Made by a program: the position numbers and the translations under genes
In this document: positions 25,432 to 34,003 of the stretch, in pieces
Position numbering within the stretch: position 1 is the stretch's first letter
Layout of the letters: the number at the start of each line of letters is the position of its first letter
Assembly (NCBI GenBank): GCA_018266255.1
Contig: JAFEAT010000019.1
Location: 1 to 64,000, forward strand
Length of the DNA stretch: 64,000 nt
Origin: Cyanobacteria bacterium SZAS-4
Lineage (GTDB): Bacteria > Cyanobacteriota > Vampirovibrionia > Obscuribacterales > Obscuribacteraceae
Direction of reading: 5' to 3'
Notes under the pieces: generated by a model
Told to the model about the DNA's origin: nothing
The model's database searches: none
The model's input: only the letters and a program-made list of their open reading frames with translations

Positions 25432-26415
25432 ATGTCACAAGGTATTTTGGTTTTCATCGAACAGCGCGACGGTCAAATTCGCAAAGCCAGCTCAGAAGCT
25501 CTGTCGGAAGCAGTTCGTCAGGCCGCAAAGATGAACGAGCCAGTCAGCGCTGTGATTATCGGTGCCGGCGCTAAATCTGCGACCGCCGAAGTGAGCAAGT
25601 TCAAGCCTGCAAAGATCTACACTGTTGAAGGTGATGATTTCGTCAGCTATTCCACTGAAGGCTACGCAGCCGCCATCGCCGACGCCGTTGCCAAAGCTGA
25701 TCCTAAATTCGTCTTCGCTGCTGTCACTTCCTTGTCTAAGGACTTGATGCCTAGAGCCGCAGCCAGACTCGATGCGCCATGTGTTTCAGACGTAAGCGAA
25801 TTGCGAGCGAGTGGAGCTGGATTCGAAGCTGTAAAGCCAATGTATTCAAGTAAGACATTGGGTATTTTCGAATTCAACTCACCGTTGTCGTTCGTTACTT
25901 TGAGACCAAACGTGTTTCCTGCCAACGAACCAGACACTGGTCACCAGGCTGCTGTTGAAGAGCTGACCGTTAAGCCTGAGAAGATTCGGGCTAAGGTCAC
26001 TGCCACTCACACCGCTGAAGGTCAGAAAGTCGAATTGAGCGAAGCTGCAATCATCGTATCTGGTGGCAGAGGCATCAAGGGACCTGAGAATTGGCCAATG
26101 CTGCAAAACCTTTGCGACGTGTTGGGTGCAGCACTAGGTGCCAGCCGAGCTGTTGTAGACGCAGGCTGGATCGACCATGGTCATCAGGTGGGGCAGACAG
26201 GAAAGACTGTCAGTCCACAGCTCTACATCGCAGTAGGTATCTCGGGAGCGATTCAGCATCTTGCTGGCATGTCTTCATCAAAAGTAATCGTCGCGATTAA
26301 CAAAGATCCTGAAGCACCGATCTTCAAGTACGCCAACTATGGTGTCGTCGGTGATGTTATGGAAGTCGTGCCGAAAATCACTGAAGAAGTGCGTAAGCTT
26401 CACGAAAATAACTAA
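25432..26415 (+). CDS. etfA: Electron transfer flavoprotein subunit alpha
   Basis: EtfA carries the redox FAD. The C-terminal FAD domain is clear: GGRGIKGPENW, GAALGASRAVVDAGW, GQTGKTVSPQLYIAVGISGAIQHLAGM, VIVAINKDPEAPIF. The length (327 aa) is normal. The ATG follows AGGAGAGAGA. It is cotranscribed with etfB, and the LRR gene starts six bases downstream. An acyl-CoA dehydrogenase lies 8.5 kb away. Confidence 0.96.
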   Translation: MSQGILVFIEQRDGQIRKASSEALSEAVRQAAKMNEPVSAVIIGAGAKSATAEVSKFKPAKIYTVEGDDFVSYSTEGYAAAIADAVAKADPKFVFAAVTSLSKDLMPRAAARLDAPCVSDVSELRASGAGFEAVKPMYSSKTLGIFEFNSPLSFVTLRPNVFPANEPDTGHQAAVEELTVKPEKIRAKVTATHTAEGQKVELSEAAIIVSGGRGIKGPENWPMLQNLCDVLGAALGASRAVVDAGWIDHGHQVGQTGKTVSPQLYIAVGISGAIQHLAGMSSSKVIVAINKDPEAPIFKYANYGVVGDVMEVVPKITEEVRKLHENN

Positions 26416-26421
26416 GGCTCG

Positions 26422-27531
26422 ATGCATGCCGGTCGCAAGTCGTTAGCAATTCTGACGCTGGCACTGGCTTTGCTTCTCTTTCAGAGCAGTTGCTTTGCCG
26501 CTCCCGCCGAGCAGCATTCTCAAACCACTGCTGGTGACAGTTCGCGCGCGTTTGGCGAGGCATTATTGCTGAAACTGTCCGGGTCCAATGTGGAATACGA
26601 TAAGAGCCTTGGCGCGCATGCGGTTTTCAAAGGAAGCAAAGAAACTGCTTTCGACTTGCACAACCGCAAGCTGACCTATGCTGACTGGACGATTCTGGGC
26701 GGTCAGAAAACTATCAAGAAGCTCAATCTTGCTGGTACAAATCTGACCGACCAGGAGCTTGAGAAGTTGAAAGGGTTAGTCAATGTCGAGCAACTCGACC
26801 TTGCTAGAACCAAAGTTTCAGCGAAGGGCTTGGCAGTTCTTCAATCATTTCCGAAATTGCAGGTGCTATCAGTTAGAGGCATATACATCTCGGATCAGTC
26901 GGCTCAACTTTTGAGTAAATTGAAAACGCTCATTGCCCTGGATGTGACCGATACAGCCATTTCAAATGCGGGAATTGCATCGCTAGAAAAGTTGACTCAG
27001 CTCGAGCGGTTGACCGCCAACCAATTAGCTCTCTCGGAATCTGGTTGCAAGTCAATTGCCAAATTGAAACGGCTGCAGTTGCTGGCAATCGACAAAACCG
27101 GATTGACCGATAACTTGCTCAATGCAATGGCTCCACTTACTTCTTTGCGTGAATTGAGAGTGCGAGACAACGACCTTACCGATGCAGGTCTCGAAACTAT
27201 TTCTGGTTTTACTCTACTTGAAGAGTTGGATCTCGGTAATAGCAAATCAATCGACGATGCTGGAGTGAAAAAACTCACCGGACTAAAAAATCTGCGTTTA
27301 CTGGGTTTGGCCGGAACTAACATCACTAATCAAACTCTCGACACTATCACCGTGTTTAAGCAGTTAGAGAATCTCGGGCTGCGCAACACAAGGAATATAG
27401 ATGATAGTAATTTGCAGGCGCTGACCAAACTGAAGAATTTGAAAGAGCTAACCACTGTAGGCAGTAAAATCACAGCCAAAGGACGCAACTATCTGACCGC
27501 TCATTTCCCTCAACTGCATATACTTTACTAA
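26422..27531 (+). CDS. Exported leucine-rich-repeat protein
   Basis: A signal peptide (LAILTLALALLLFQSS, cut near CFA-AP) precedes about ten LRR units of 23-25 residues, for example VEQLDLARTKVSAKGLAVL and LRELRVRDNDLTDAGLETI. The repeats run from about residue 90 to the end and have the 'T-x-I-T/S-D-x-G' form of bacterial RNI-like LRRs also common in Planctomycetes. It should form a curved, protein-binding solenoid in the periplasm or outside the cell. The lipobox is not canonical. It starts six bases after etfA, so it may be cotranscribed, without an obvious functional link. Confidence 0.82.
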   Translation: MHAGRKSLAILTLALALLLFQSSCFAAPAEQHSQTTAGDSSRAFGEALLLKLSGSNVEYDKSLGAHAVFKGSKETAFDLHNRKLTYADWTILGGQKTIKKLNLAGTNLTDQELEKLKGLVNVEQLDLARTKVSAKGLAVLQSFPKLQVLSVRGIYISDQSAQLLSKLKTLIALDVTDTAISNAGIASLEKLTQLERLTANQLALSESGCKSIAKLKRLQLLAIDKTGLTDNLLNAMAPLTSLRELRVRDNDLTDAGLETISGFTLLEELDLGNSKSIDDAGVKKLTGLKNLRLLGLAGTNITNQTLDTITVFKQLENLGLRNTRNIDDSNLQALTKLKNLKELTTVGSKITAKGRNYLTAHFPQLHILY

Positions 27532-27558
27532 AACAAAGCGAAGAAATTCTCTTCCTAA

Positions 27559-27693
27559 CTACGAACGCCAGTGCTAGCTGCTGAGCACAAGACGCTTGGG
27601 CCTCACGATGTTAATGTCGTTGAAGTCTTGAAAAAAGAAAAGTTCGTGGAAGACGGGAAAGAATACAGTGGCGATCTTTTTGCTCACTTTTGA
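27559..27693 (+). pseudogene. Remnant of a kinesin-light-chain-type TPR gene
   Basis: The frame from 27559 to the TGA at 27691-27693 encodes AEHKTLGPHDVNVVEVLK and then GKEYSGDLFAHF. This resembles one TPR_12 unit (consensus like A-LGP-HPDVA-SL-NLA, then GKYxEAE) with missing residues. A stop codon lies just upstream, there is no ATG, and the frame ends mid-repeat, so it is probably a decayed fragment. TPR proteins of this kind are often multicopy, so gene duplication and loss is a simple explanation. Confidence 0.35.
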
Positions 27694-27714
27694 ACGCCCT
27701 GATCCTGAGCTTAT

Positions 27715-27869
27715 TGAGAATGATTGTCTTGTTGAGAATTCGTTGAGAATGCGGAAAGTCTGCTATCGCCTATTCTGACTATCTCTTGGTTAAATTCTTC
27801 GGGGTCGCTTGACGGGTCCATCCACCATGGTGTAACTTGAATCTAGTCGCTAATTGAGAATACTTCTCA
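27715..27869. promoter_or_regulatory. Cluster of TTGAGAAT motifs with a 15-bp palindrome
   Basis: TGAGAAT occurs as direct copies at 27715, 27733 and 27744. TGAGAA(TAC)TTCTCA at 27855-27869 is a perfect palindrome of the same half-site. All lie upstream of the small gene at 27958. Such repeated half-sites suggest a transcription factor site; Fur/PerR boxes share the GAGAAT flavour, but the identity is unknown. Confidence 0.4.
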
Positions 27870-27957
27870 TCAGCTCATCATCAAATTAGTAACCACTCAA
27901 TTCGTTGTGGTCAGTCTTTATCGACTGCCATCCCATTTGCGCGCTTGCGAGGATAAC

Positions 27958-28164
27958 ATGAATAGCAAATTTGATAAGGATGAATTCCTTCGCGCCCTTC
28001 AATTGCAGAAAGAGTACGTAGCGCCACTGGAATCAGGACAGTACCTGGGTTTCTATTTGCCTGGCGAAAATGTTGTGATGAGCCGAGTTCTTTCGGCTGC
28101 TCAGAATGAAGCACCTAATGTAGTGTCGTGCAGCGTCTCTAAACTTTTTGAGCAAGATCAGTAA
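27958..28164 (+). CDS. Small conserved-looking protein of unknown function
   Basis: This is a 68-residue, soluble, acidic protein with a stretch LQLQKEYVAPLESGQYLGFYLPGENV and a C-terminal helix SKLFEQDQ. The ATG at 27958 is preferred, since GAGGATAAC lies just before it; the frame is open upstream to 27907. I recognise no family. It sits alone between a decayed TPR fragment and convergent ispG, downstream of the TTGAGAAT cluster, so it may be the regulated gene. Confidence 0.6.
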   Translation: MNSKFDKDEFLRALQLQKEYVAPLESGQYLGFYLPGENVVMSRVLSAAQNEAPNVVSCSVSKLFEQDQ

Positions 28165-28172
28165 GGCGAATC

Positions 28173-29399
28173 CTATTTTACCGTTGTTGGGATTCCGTAG
28201 CGCTTTTGCACATATGAGTCCAACATTTTGATAAATTCGGGAACGATTGTCGCGCCACTGAGAGTGGTGACATGTTGTCCGTCGACGAATACCGGTGCTT
28301 TTGGATCTTCGCCAGTGCCTGGAAGCGAGATGCCGATATTGGCGTGCTTTGACTCACCTGGTCCGTTGACGATGCAGCCCATCACTGCCACTTTCAGTTC
28401 CTCGGAACCGGGATAGATCTTCTGCCAATTTGGTCGTTGCTCGACAAGATAGGCTTGAATATCTTCGGCCATTTCTTGGAACAGTGTGCTCGTTGTTCGT
28501 CCACAACCCGGACAGGCTGTCACTTGCGCTGTGAAGGATCTCAAGCCGATTGATTGCAAGATTTGCTGGCAAATTTCAACTTCTTCTGTTCGGCTAGCGC
28601 CTGGTCGAGGTGTAAGACTGACTCGAATTGTGTCTCCGATGCCATCCATAAGAAGAACAGATAAGGCTGCAGCAGATGCTACTGTGCCCTTCATGCCCAT
28701 GCCGGCTTCTGTCAGACCGAGATGCAGAGCCTGATTACATTGAGCAGCGAGGCGTCTGTACACTTCGATCATATCAGGCACTTCTGACACTTTCGCGCTG
28801 AGAATTATCTTGTCGCGTCCCATACCTAGTTTCTCAGCCATCTTTGCTGATTGAATCGCACTTTCCACAATTGCTTGAATTAGCACTTCATGCGAATCGA
28901 CAGGATCTGCTGCCTTTGCATTTGCGTCCATCATCTTTGCCAGTAGATCTTGGTCCAACGAACCCCAGTTCACACCGATTCGCACTGGCTTGTCCCACTT
29001 CAACGCAACATCGATCATGCGCTGAAAATTCTCGTCGTGCCTTTCTCCCCAGCCTACATTGCCTGGATTGATTCTGTATTTGGCCAACAACTTTGCGCAG
29101 TCAGGAAAGTCTGTCAGGAGAAGATGTCCATTGTAATGAAAGTCGCCGACAATCGGCGTATTGAGACCTTGCTTTTCCAGCTCAGCAACAATCTTCGGCA
29201 CTGCAATTGCAGCGTCTCTCGTGTTTACTGTGATGCGAACAATTTCCGAACCGGCCTGGGCTAAGTCTTTGATTTGGTTGGCAGTCGCCATGTAATCTTC
29301 AGTCGGTGTGTTCGTCATCGACTGCACAAGCACCGGCGAATTCCCACCGATAATGGTGTTGCCTACTCTGACGGGAATTGATTCGCGTCTCTTGACCAT
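28173..29399 (-). CDS. ispG: 4-hydroxy-3-methylbut-2-enyl diphosphate synthase IspG
   Basis: IspG (GcpE) is the 4Fe-4S enzyme that reductively opens MEcPP to HMBPP in the MEP isoprenoid pathway. The cluster ligands lie in [10 protein letters not shown] and [28 protein letters not shown] and GVNWGSLD belong to the TIM barrel. It is the short bacterial form (about 408 aa). The ATG at 29399 is chosen because AGGAG lies seven bases upstream; a Met five codons earlier would place that site inside the gene. Confidence 0.97.
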   Translation of the reverse strand: MVKRRESIPVRVGNTIIGGNSPVLVQSMTNTPTEDYMATANQIKDLAQAGSEIVRITVNTRDAAIAVPKIVAELEKQGLNTPIVGDFHYNGHLLLTDFPDCAKLLAKYRINPGNVGWGERHDENFQRMIDVALKWDKPVRIGVNWGSLDQDLLAKMMDANAKAADPVDSHEVLIQAIVESAIQSAKMAEKLGMGRDKIILSAKVSEVPDMIEVYRRLAAQCNQALHLGLTEAGMGMKGTVASAAALSVLLMDGIGDTIRVSLTPRPGASRTEEVEICQQILQSIGLRSFTAQVTACPGCGRTTSTLFQEMAEDIQAYLVEQRPNWQKIYPGSEELKVAVMGCIVNGPGESKHANIGISLPGTGEDPKAPVFVDGQHVTTLSGATIVPEFIKMLDSYVQKRYGIPTTVK

Positions 29400-29525
29400 T
29401 GCCAAACTCCTCATTTACACCCTAGATTTTAAATGAAAGTGCCCAGGCATTTTCTGATTGTAATGAAGGTTTCCCGCGGATCTGACGGGCTCTTAACGAA
29501 TGATCCCGTCCCTTATCAATCGGCT

Positions 29526-30032
29526 CTAGCAGCGACAACGTTGCTTTTGCCATAAATGCGGCATATTTTCGCGCAAGCTGTAGACTTCGTCTGCTTCTGT
29601 TGGACTGACGATCAGATGGTCGATGACAGCAATGCCCATGAGATTTCCGGCACTTAGTAACTGCTTGGTTGTGTCGACATCTTCTTTGCTCGGTGTTATA
29701 GACGAACCGGACGGATGGTTATGGCAAACGATGATGGCGTAGCTGTTGGCGATGATGGCTGCTTTGAAGACCTCTCTTGGATGCACCAAGCTGGATGAGA
29801 GCGTTCCATGCGAGACTTCATGGATGCCTATCACTTCGTTTCTTGCGTTTAAATGCAGGCTGACGAAGTATTCTTCCGACGCTTGTTTGAGCGGTCTGAG
29901 CAGTCTTCCTGCATCCACTGGTGACTGGATGGGATAGGGCTCTCGCGCTTTTGTATGTTCGTTCACCAGACAAAGTCGAATCTTTGGGACGCCGTAGTCG
30001 AGTTTATCCACCAGGCTGCTTTTTCGCGCCAT
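29526..30032 (-). CDS. radC: RadC-family JAB-domain protein
   Basis: The JAB/MPN zinc-hydrolase fold of RadC is intact: HEVSHGTLSSSLVHPREVFKAAI, then the metal-binding CHNHPSGSSITPSKED and HLIVSP. The N-terminal helix-hairpin-helix of full RadC is missing; the protein is about 168 aa. The ATG at 30032 follows GGAGG by seven bases; the longer frame to 30134 has no support. RadC proteins are common in mobile elements and DNA repair or competence contexts, but their biochemical role is unresolved. Confidence 0.85.
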   Translation of the reverse strand: MARKSSLVDKLDYGVPKIRLCLVNEHTKAREPYPIQSPVDAGRLLRPLKQASEEYFVSLHLNARNEVIGIHEVSHGTLSSSLVHPREVFKAAIIANSYAIIVCHNHPSGSSITPSKEDVDTTKQLLSAGNLMGIAVIDHLIVSPTEADEVYSLRENMPHLWQKQRCRC

Positions 30033-30156
30033 GAGTTTCCTCCTTAGTTTGCAGGGCGGTGTAAGCAGACTTCGGAGCATCTTCCGAAATTTACTTCTAC
30101 TGACTAATACGTGCAAACATGCAAAAAAGTTCAAAGCTCGAACAAATTGCTCGAGC

Positions 30157-31554
30157 TTAGACTTTTTGTGTTTTCCAGATGCCTGTCTTGAAGCGCCACA
30201 CCGCTATCAATCCAATTGCGATGGCGGTGGAAGACATGGCGAACCATGTACCACTTGGTCCCCAAGCAAGGGTCACCGTCAGGTAATACGCGAGCGGCAA
30301 TCTCACCGCGGTGAGGAAGAAGCAGCTGCACCACATTGGCCAATTTGTGTAGCCTGCACCTTGCATCGCACCAAACAAAGTAATCCAGGCAGCGACGAAC
30401 GGTTCGCAGATGCCGATTATTTGCAGGTATGAGACGGTGTGGCGCACGACGGTTTCATCTGTGCTCATTATTCGTGCGATTGGCTCAGCAAAGATGAACA
30501 TCAACACGCCGCACAACAAGTTGAATCCGCAACCGATAGCAGCTACCTGCCACCCTGCTTTTTCCGCTCTGTCTGGCTGTTTTGCGCCCAAGTTTTGGCC
30601 GACGATGGTTCCAATTGCCATGCTCAAAGCATGAATTGGCAAACCTGCCACCATCTCTTCCAATCTCAAACCAATAGCCCATGCGGCTTGACATGATGTT
30701 GGATCTTTTGTCTGAGCAAAAATCAAGAAGAGAACAAAGTTTCCTCCTACCCAGGCAACGTCTTGAATGCAGGCTGGAAGCCCGATCTTCATGATACGTA
30801 CGATCCACTCTTTGTCGAACCCTGTGCGCCAGAGCAGTGTTGGATTCAAGCACTCACCGATCTCAGACTTGCTCAAAATGAACAGGGCGATGGAAGTTCC
30901 AATCGTCCCAGCAAGCAACCAGGCCATTCCGAATCCGGCAATGCCGAAGTGGAATGGTCCAAGACAGAAAGTGAAGTCGAGCGCGATTACCAGTGCGACC
31001 ATCAAAATCCAAATCGCCATAGGCGTTCTGGCATTGCCTTTCGCTCTGAAGATGGTGTTTGTGATCCACAACATCGTGAACGGAATTTGCGACCAGATGT
31101 CCCAACTCAGATATTGCCATCCCAGTTCCTCAACTTTCGGTGAGGCGCCCAGAACGTGGAAGAACGGCTTCGCGAGAAGATAACCAACGGTAGCCGAACC
31201 GACTCCAAAGATCATTCCGAAAACCAAACATTGCCTTGCAGCTTCGATAGCACCAGGTATGTCTTTGGCTCCCCAGTAACGGCTGACGATCGCCGTAGCG
31301 CCCGCACAAAGTGCGACAGCAAGCATGATCATGAAGAACCAGACTTGCCCGCCAACGCCGATTGCGGCTTGAACATCGCTGCCCAATTTGCCTGCCACCC
31401 ATACGTCGACGAAACTTGCTGCCGCAATCGCCAACATCTGCACGAGCGAAGGCCAGGACATGTGCCAGATGGCTGCCCAAGTCGAGCCAGAGGTGATCAC
31501 GGAATCCGGATCATCCTGCGCACGAATATCTTCAAGCTCTTGAAGTGCAACCAT
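30157..31554 (-). CDS. MATE-family multidrug exporter
   Basis: This is an inner-membrane antiporter of the MATE (NorM/DinF-like) family with about twelve hydrophobic segments from residue 30 to 450. Typical stretches are WPSLVQMLAIAAASFVDVWVAGKLG, VALCAGATAIVSRYWGAKD, GLPACIQDVAWVGGNFVL and GTIVGQNLGAK in the second half. The ATG at 31554 is preferred; a GTG five codons earlier lacks a ribosome binding site. It is divergent from the TOPRIM gene across a 109-base region with two inverted repeats. Confidence 0.92.
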   Translation of the reverse strand: MVALQELEDIRAQDDPDSVITSGSTWAAIWHMSWPSLVQMLAIAAASFVDVWVAGKLGSDVQAAIGVGGQVWFFMIMLAVALCAGATAIVSRYWGAKDIPGAIEAARQCLVFGMIFGVGSATVGYLLAKPFFHVLGASPKVEELGWQYLSWDIWSQIPFTMLWITNTIFRAKGNARTPMAIWILMVALVIALDFTFCLGPFHFGIAGFGMAWLLAGTIGTSIALFILSKSEIGECLNPTLLWRTGFDKEWIVRIMKIGLPACIQDVAWVGGNFVLFLIFAQTKDPTSCQAAWAIGLRLEEMVAGLPIHALSMAIGTIVGQNLGAKQPDRAEKAGWQVAAIGCGFNLLCGVLMFIFAEPIARIMSTDETVVRHTVSYLQIIGICEPFVAAWITLFGAMQGAGYTNWPMWCSCFFLTAVRLPLAYYLTVTLAWGPSGTWFAMSSTAIAIGLIAVWRFKTGIWKTQKV

Positions 31555-31575
31555 ACATAAAGCCCGCACGAAATA

Positions 31576-31640
31576 ATTTAGATCTCTAGACTATCTAAAT
31601 AGATGACAATAGGAAAGGGGATATCACGAAAAATTGTCAT
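31576..31640. promoter_or_regulatory. Two perfect 8-bp inverted repeats in a divergent promoter region
   Basis: ATTTAGAT (31576-31583) and ATCTAAAT (31593-31600) are separated by 9 bases. ATGACAAT (31603-31610) and ATTGTCAT (31633-31640) are separated by 22 bases. Both lie between the divergent MATE and TOPRIM genes. The first has the size and symmetry of a repressor operator; the second could be an operator pair or an mRNA hairpin before the TOPRIM start. Confidence 0.5.
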
Positions 31641-31663
31641 TAAGCGTGGAATGCTAGGATCTA

Positions 31664-32932
31664 TTGGGCTTAAGACATAAGCGTGCGCTCTGTTTTACTG
31701 ATTTGGTGCAAACTACACATTTGAAAATTGTTGGCGACAAATTCAATCTCGATGTAAGCGAATTACCAGCGCCTTTTGCCGACGACTTCTGGTCGATGTT
31801 GCAGAAGTATCTTCTCTTCGATGAACCGTCGAGCCGCTGCACCCGCTTGAAAAAATCGATTGCGAAACAGATGAAATCGCCGCGGGCGAAAGAGATTGAT
31901 CTGAGTGTCGCCAATCAGGATGAGCAAGATCGTTTGTTCGATGCGATTTTTGGTGCTCGCCCAAACAGTGACACCAGCCGGCTTTTGAGCGTTTTGCTGG
32001 GTCTGGAGGAAATTGCGCGCTTCGACGAAATTACATTCGCCAGTTGGTCGATAGAAGCAGGACCAGCAGAGACGAATTCGCTGCGAGGAACCGATTTTTG
32101 GAAAGGTTTGGATCAGTGGTTCGCGGCTGCCAATTTATCCGCGGGGCAAATTCGCTGGTTGCATCATTGCGCGGTCGCATCGCCGAATTGGTCTGCCTTG
32201 AAAGAATCTGGTCCATGGAGCGGAGTTTCAATTGCGATATTTCTGTTGCAAGCGCTCAAGCAAATAGAAAATCAAATTTCTGCAGAAACTGTATTTGATA
32301 CCAAAACTTTCGCAACTGCTCACGCTCACTTCAACAAATTGTTGAAATCAATGCGACCAGAATTGCCAGGTCACTTCATGCCTAACGCTATCGTGATTGT
32401 CGAGGGCTCGACTGAGGAGGTCTTGTTGCCTCGTTTTGGGCAAGTATTGGGAATGAATTTTCAAGCTGAGGCGATCATGATTGTCTCCGCTGGTGGTGCC
32501 AAGCAAGTGGCCAAACGCTACCTTTTTCTTCGTGATTTGGTCGCGATACCGATCGTGTGTATTTTGGATCGTGATGCAGAAGAACAGTCAGCTTTAATTG
32601 CTGACACGATTCGAGACTGCGACCGACTCTTTGTTTTGCAAGCTGGTGAAATTGAGGATACTTTCAATTCGAAGTCATTTGCCCGCTATTTGAATTCTTA
32701 TTTGGAATCGTTTCCTGGATCGGTGCAACCTGTTGTTGAAGGCGATGTTCCCGCTGGAGCAAGTCGTAAAGCGGTTCTTGCCAGGTTGTGGAAGGCCCGT
32801 AAGCTCGGAGATTTCGACAAAATAGCTTTCGCCGAATCTGTTGCACACAGCCTTGATACCGCCAGTGATGTGCCTGTAGAGTTTGTCCAAATACTCAAAT
32901 TTTTGGCTGAGGTGGCTGCAGAAAATGCCTGA
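31664..32932 (+). CDS. OLD-like TOPRIM-domain protein without ATPase
   Basis: The C-terminal half (about 240-415) is a TOPRIM domain of the OLD type: VIVEGSTEEVLLPRFG gives the catalytic Glu, VCILDRDAEEQ the DxD metal motif, and GEIEDTF a further acidic motif usual in OLD nucleases. Helices ending DVPVEFVQILKFL follow, as in family members. The N-terminal 230 residues are mainly helical and unrecognised; no Walker A motif is present, so the usual ABC-ATPase half is missing. The start is TTG at 31664 behind AGGATC. A four-helix membrane protein overlaps its 3' end by 8 bases. A metal-dependent nuclease activity is predicted; a defence role is only a hypothesis. Confidence 0.8.
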   Translation: MGLRHKRALCFTDLVQTTHLKIVGDKFNLDVSELPAPFADDFWSMLQKYLLFDEPSSRCTRLKKSIAKQMKSPRAKEIDLSVANQDEQDRLFDAIFGARPNSDTSRLLSVLLGLEEIARFDEITFASWSIEAGPAETNSLRGTDFWKGLDQWFAAANLSAGQIRWLHHCAVASPNWSALKESGPWSGVSIAIFLLQALKQIENQISAETVFDTKTFATAHAHFNKLLKSMRPELPGHFMPNAIVIVEGSTEEVLLPRFGQVLGMNFQAEAIMIVSAGGAKQVAKRYLFLRDLVAIPIVCILDRDAEEQSALIADTIRDCDRLFVLQAGEIEDTFNSKSFARYLNSYLESFPGSVQPVVEGDVPAGASRKAVLARLWKARKLGDFDKIAFAESVAHSLDTASDVPVEFVQILKFLAEVAAENA

Positions 32933-33395
32933 GAAAGAGGGCTCTAAGAAGAAGGAAAAGAAGACTGGCGCTGCAAAAGTAGCCGCGATTGCATCAACTG
33001 TCTTGTGGATTTTAGGCTTTGCTCTAGCTTTTGTCGTACCTGCTAACTCGCCATTTGGCTGGGTTCCTGATGGTATGCTCCTGGTCGGCTTCTTTCCCCT
33101 ACTTTATGCCTGGAAGCCCGGTTGGCCATGGGTTGTATTCGGTGTTCTCAACACTATTGTCGGTTTTCTTCTTCTTGTCGCCTTTTACATTCCAGACACG
33201 AATTTCACGCGCGACATGATCATCGTGCGCAAGCATCTAGCCGAGCAACATTCTCCCTACACCTGGATGGTGATTGGGATTATGTCGACAATTTTTGGAA
33301 TGGTGCGAATGGCGATCCACTTGTTTCAGTGGATCAGGAAGAAAAGCTCCAAGCAATCGGCGCCAGTAGAAGCCAGTACGAGCCTCGAACCGTAA
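32925..33395 (+). CDS. Small four-helix membrane protein overlapping the TOPRIM gene
   Basis: The protein of 156 residues has a Lys-rich N-terminus (about 1-18) and four hydrophobic segments: around ASTVLWILGFALAFVVPA, GMLLVGFFPLLYAW, VVFGVLNTIVGFLLLVAFYI and VIGIMSTIFGMVRMAIHLFQW. The tail is short and polar. The ATG at 32925 lies inside the TOPRIM stop region (8-base overlap) with GAGGTGG upstream, indicating translational coupling. No family is recognised. Confidence 0.75.
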   Translation: MPEKEGSKKKEKKTGAAKVAAIASTVLWILGFALAFVVPANSPFGWVPDGMLLVGFFPLLYAWKPGWPWVVFGVLNTIVGFLLLVAFYIPDTNFTRDMIIVRKHLAEQHSPYTWMVIGIMSTIFGMVRMAIHLFQWIRKKSSKQSAPVEASTSLEP

Positions 33396-33407
33396 CAGCC
33401 TCGAGAC

Positions 33408-33974
33408 TTAGTAGTTTTCAGTGCCCGCTTTTGCTCTGCCTTCAGCAACTTGCTGGTCTTCAGGCTTGAGTACGCGAGCAAGAAAGCGATCTTCGGTTTC
33501 TAACATGCGTGGTTTTGAGCCGCAAATGTTGGACAGATGTTTCAGTCCCTGTACCTTCTGATCCATGTAATCGCCCCTCTTGGCGATGTACAACCATTGC
33601 TTGATCGCTAAGTTATACAGTTGTGGATTCTTTGTAGTTTGCTGTGCCAGCTTCTTTTCCAGAGCTTCAGCGTAAAGGATTCGACCGTCCATATCGGCTG
33701 GTGACATCTCAACCGACTTGGCCAAAACACTTACTGCTTTGTCAATTTTATTTACGCGAATCAGCTGTTCGCCTTCCATACGCAACGCACTCGAATTGGA
33801 GGTGCTTATATCCAGCATCTGGTCTGATGTGACTAAGGACTGTTCGCCATGAACAATGGGCGTTGTGTCTTGAGAGAAAGCTATGTCTCTGGCCAATGAC
33901 GGCTGCGAAAACATTCCCGCCGCGGCTATTGCCACCATGAGGTGATATTTGATCTTCAGGATGTCACTTCGCAT
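33408..33974 (-). CDS. Exported TPR-like protein of unknown function
   Basis: A signal peptide (YHLMVAIAAAGMFSQPSLA) is followed by a polar stretch and one clear TPR-like helical pair (GEQLIRVNKIDKAVSVLAKSVEMSPADMDGRILYAEALEK) and a second, weaker pair to about residue 140. The ATG at 33974 is chosen because GGAG lies six bases upstream, inside the longer frame that starts at 33986. It is likely periplasmic. It lies between convergent membrane protein and rpe, on the same strand as rpe. Confidence 0.68.
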   Translation of the reverse strand: MRSDILKIKYHLMVAIAAAGMFSQPSLARDIAFSQDTTPIVHGEQSLVTSDQMLDISTSNSSALRMEGEQLIRVNKIDKAVSVLAKSVEMSPADMDGRILYAEALEKKLAQQTTKNPQLYNLAIKQWLYIAKRGDYMDQKVQGLKHLSNICGSKPRMLETEDRFLARVLKPEDQQVAEGRAKAGTENY

Positions 33975-34003
33975 TAACAGCTCCATTTCATTGCCAACTC
34001 TTA

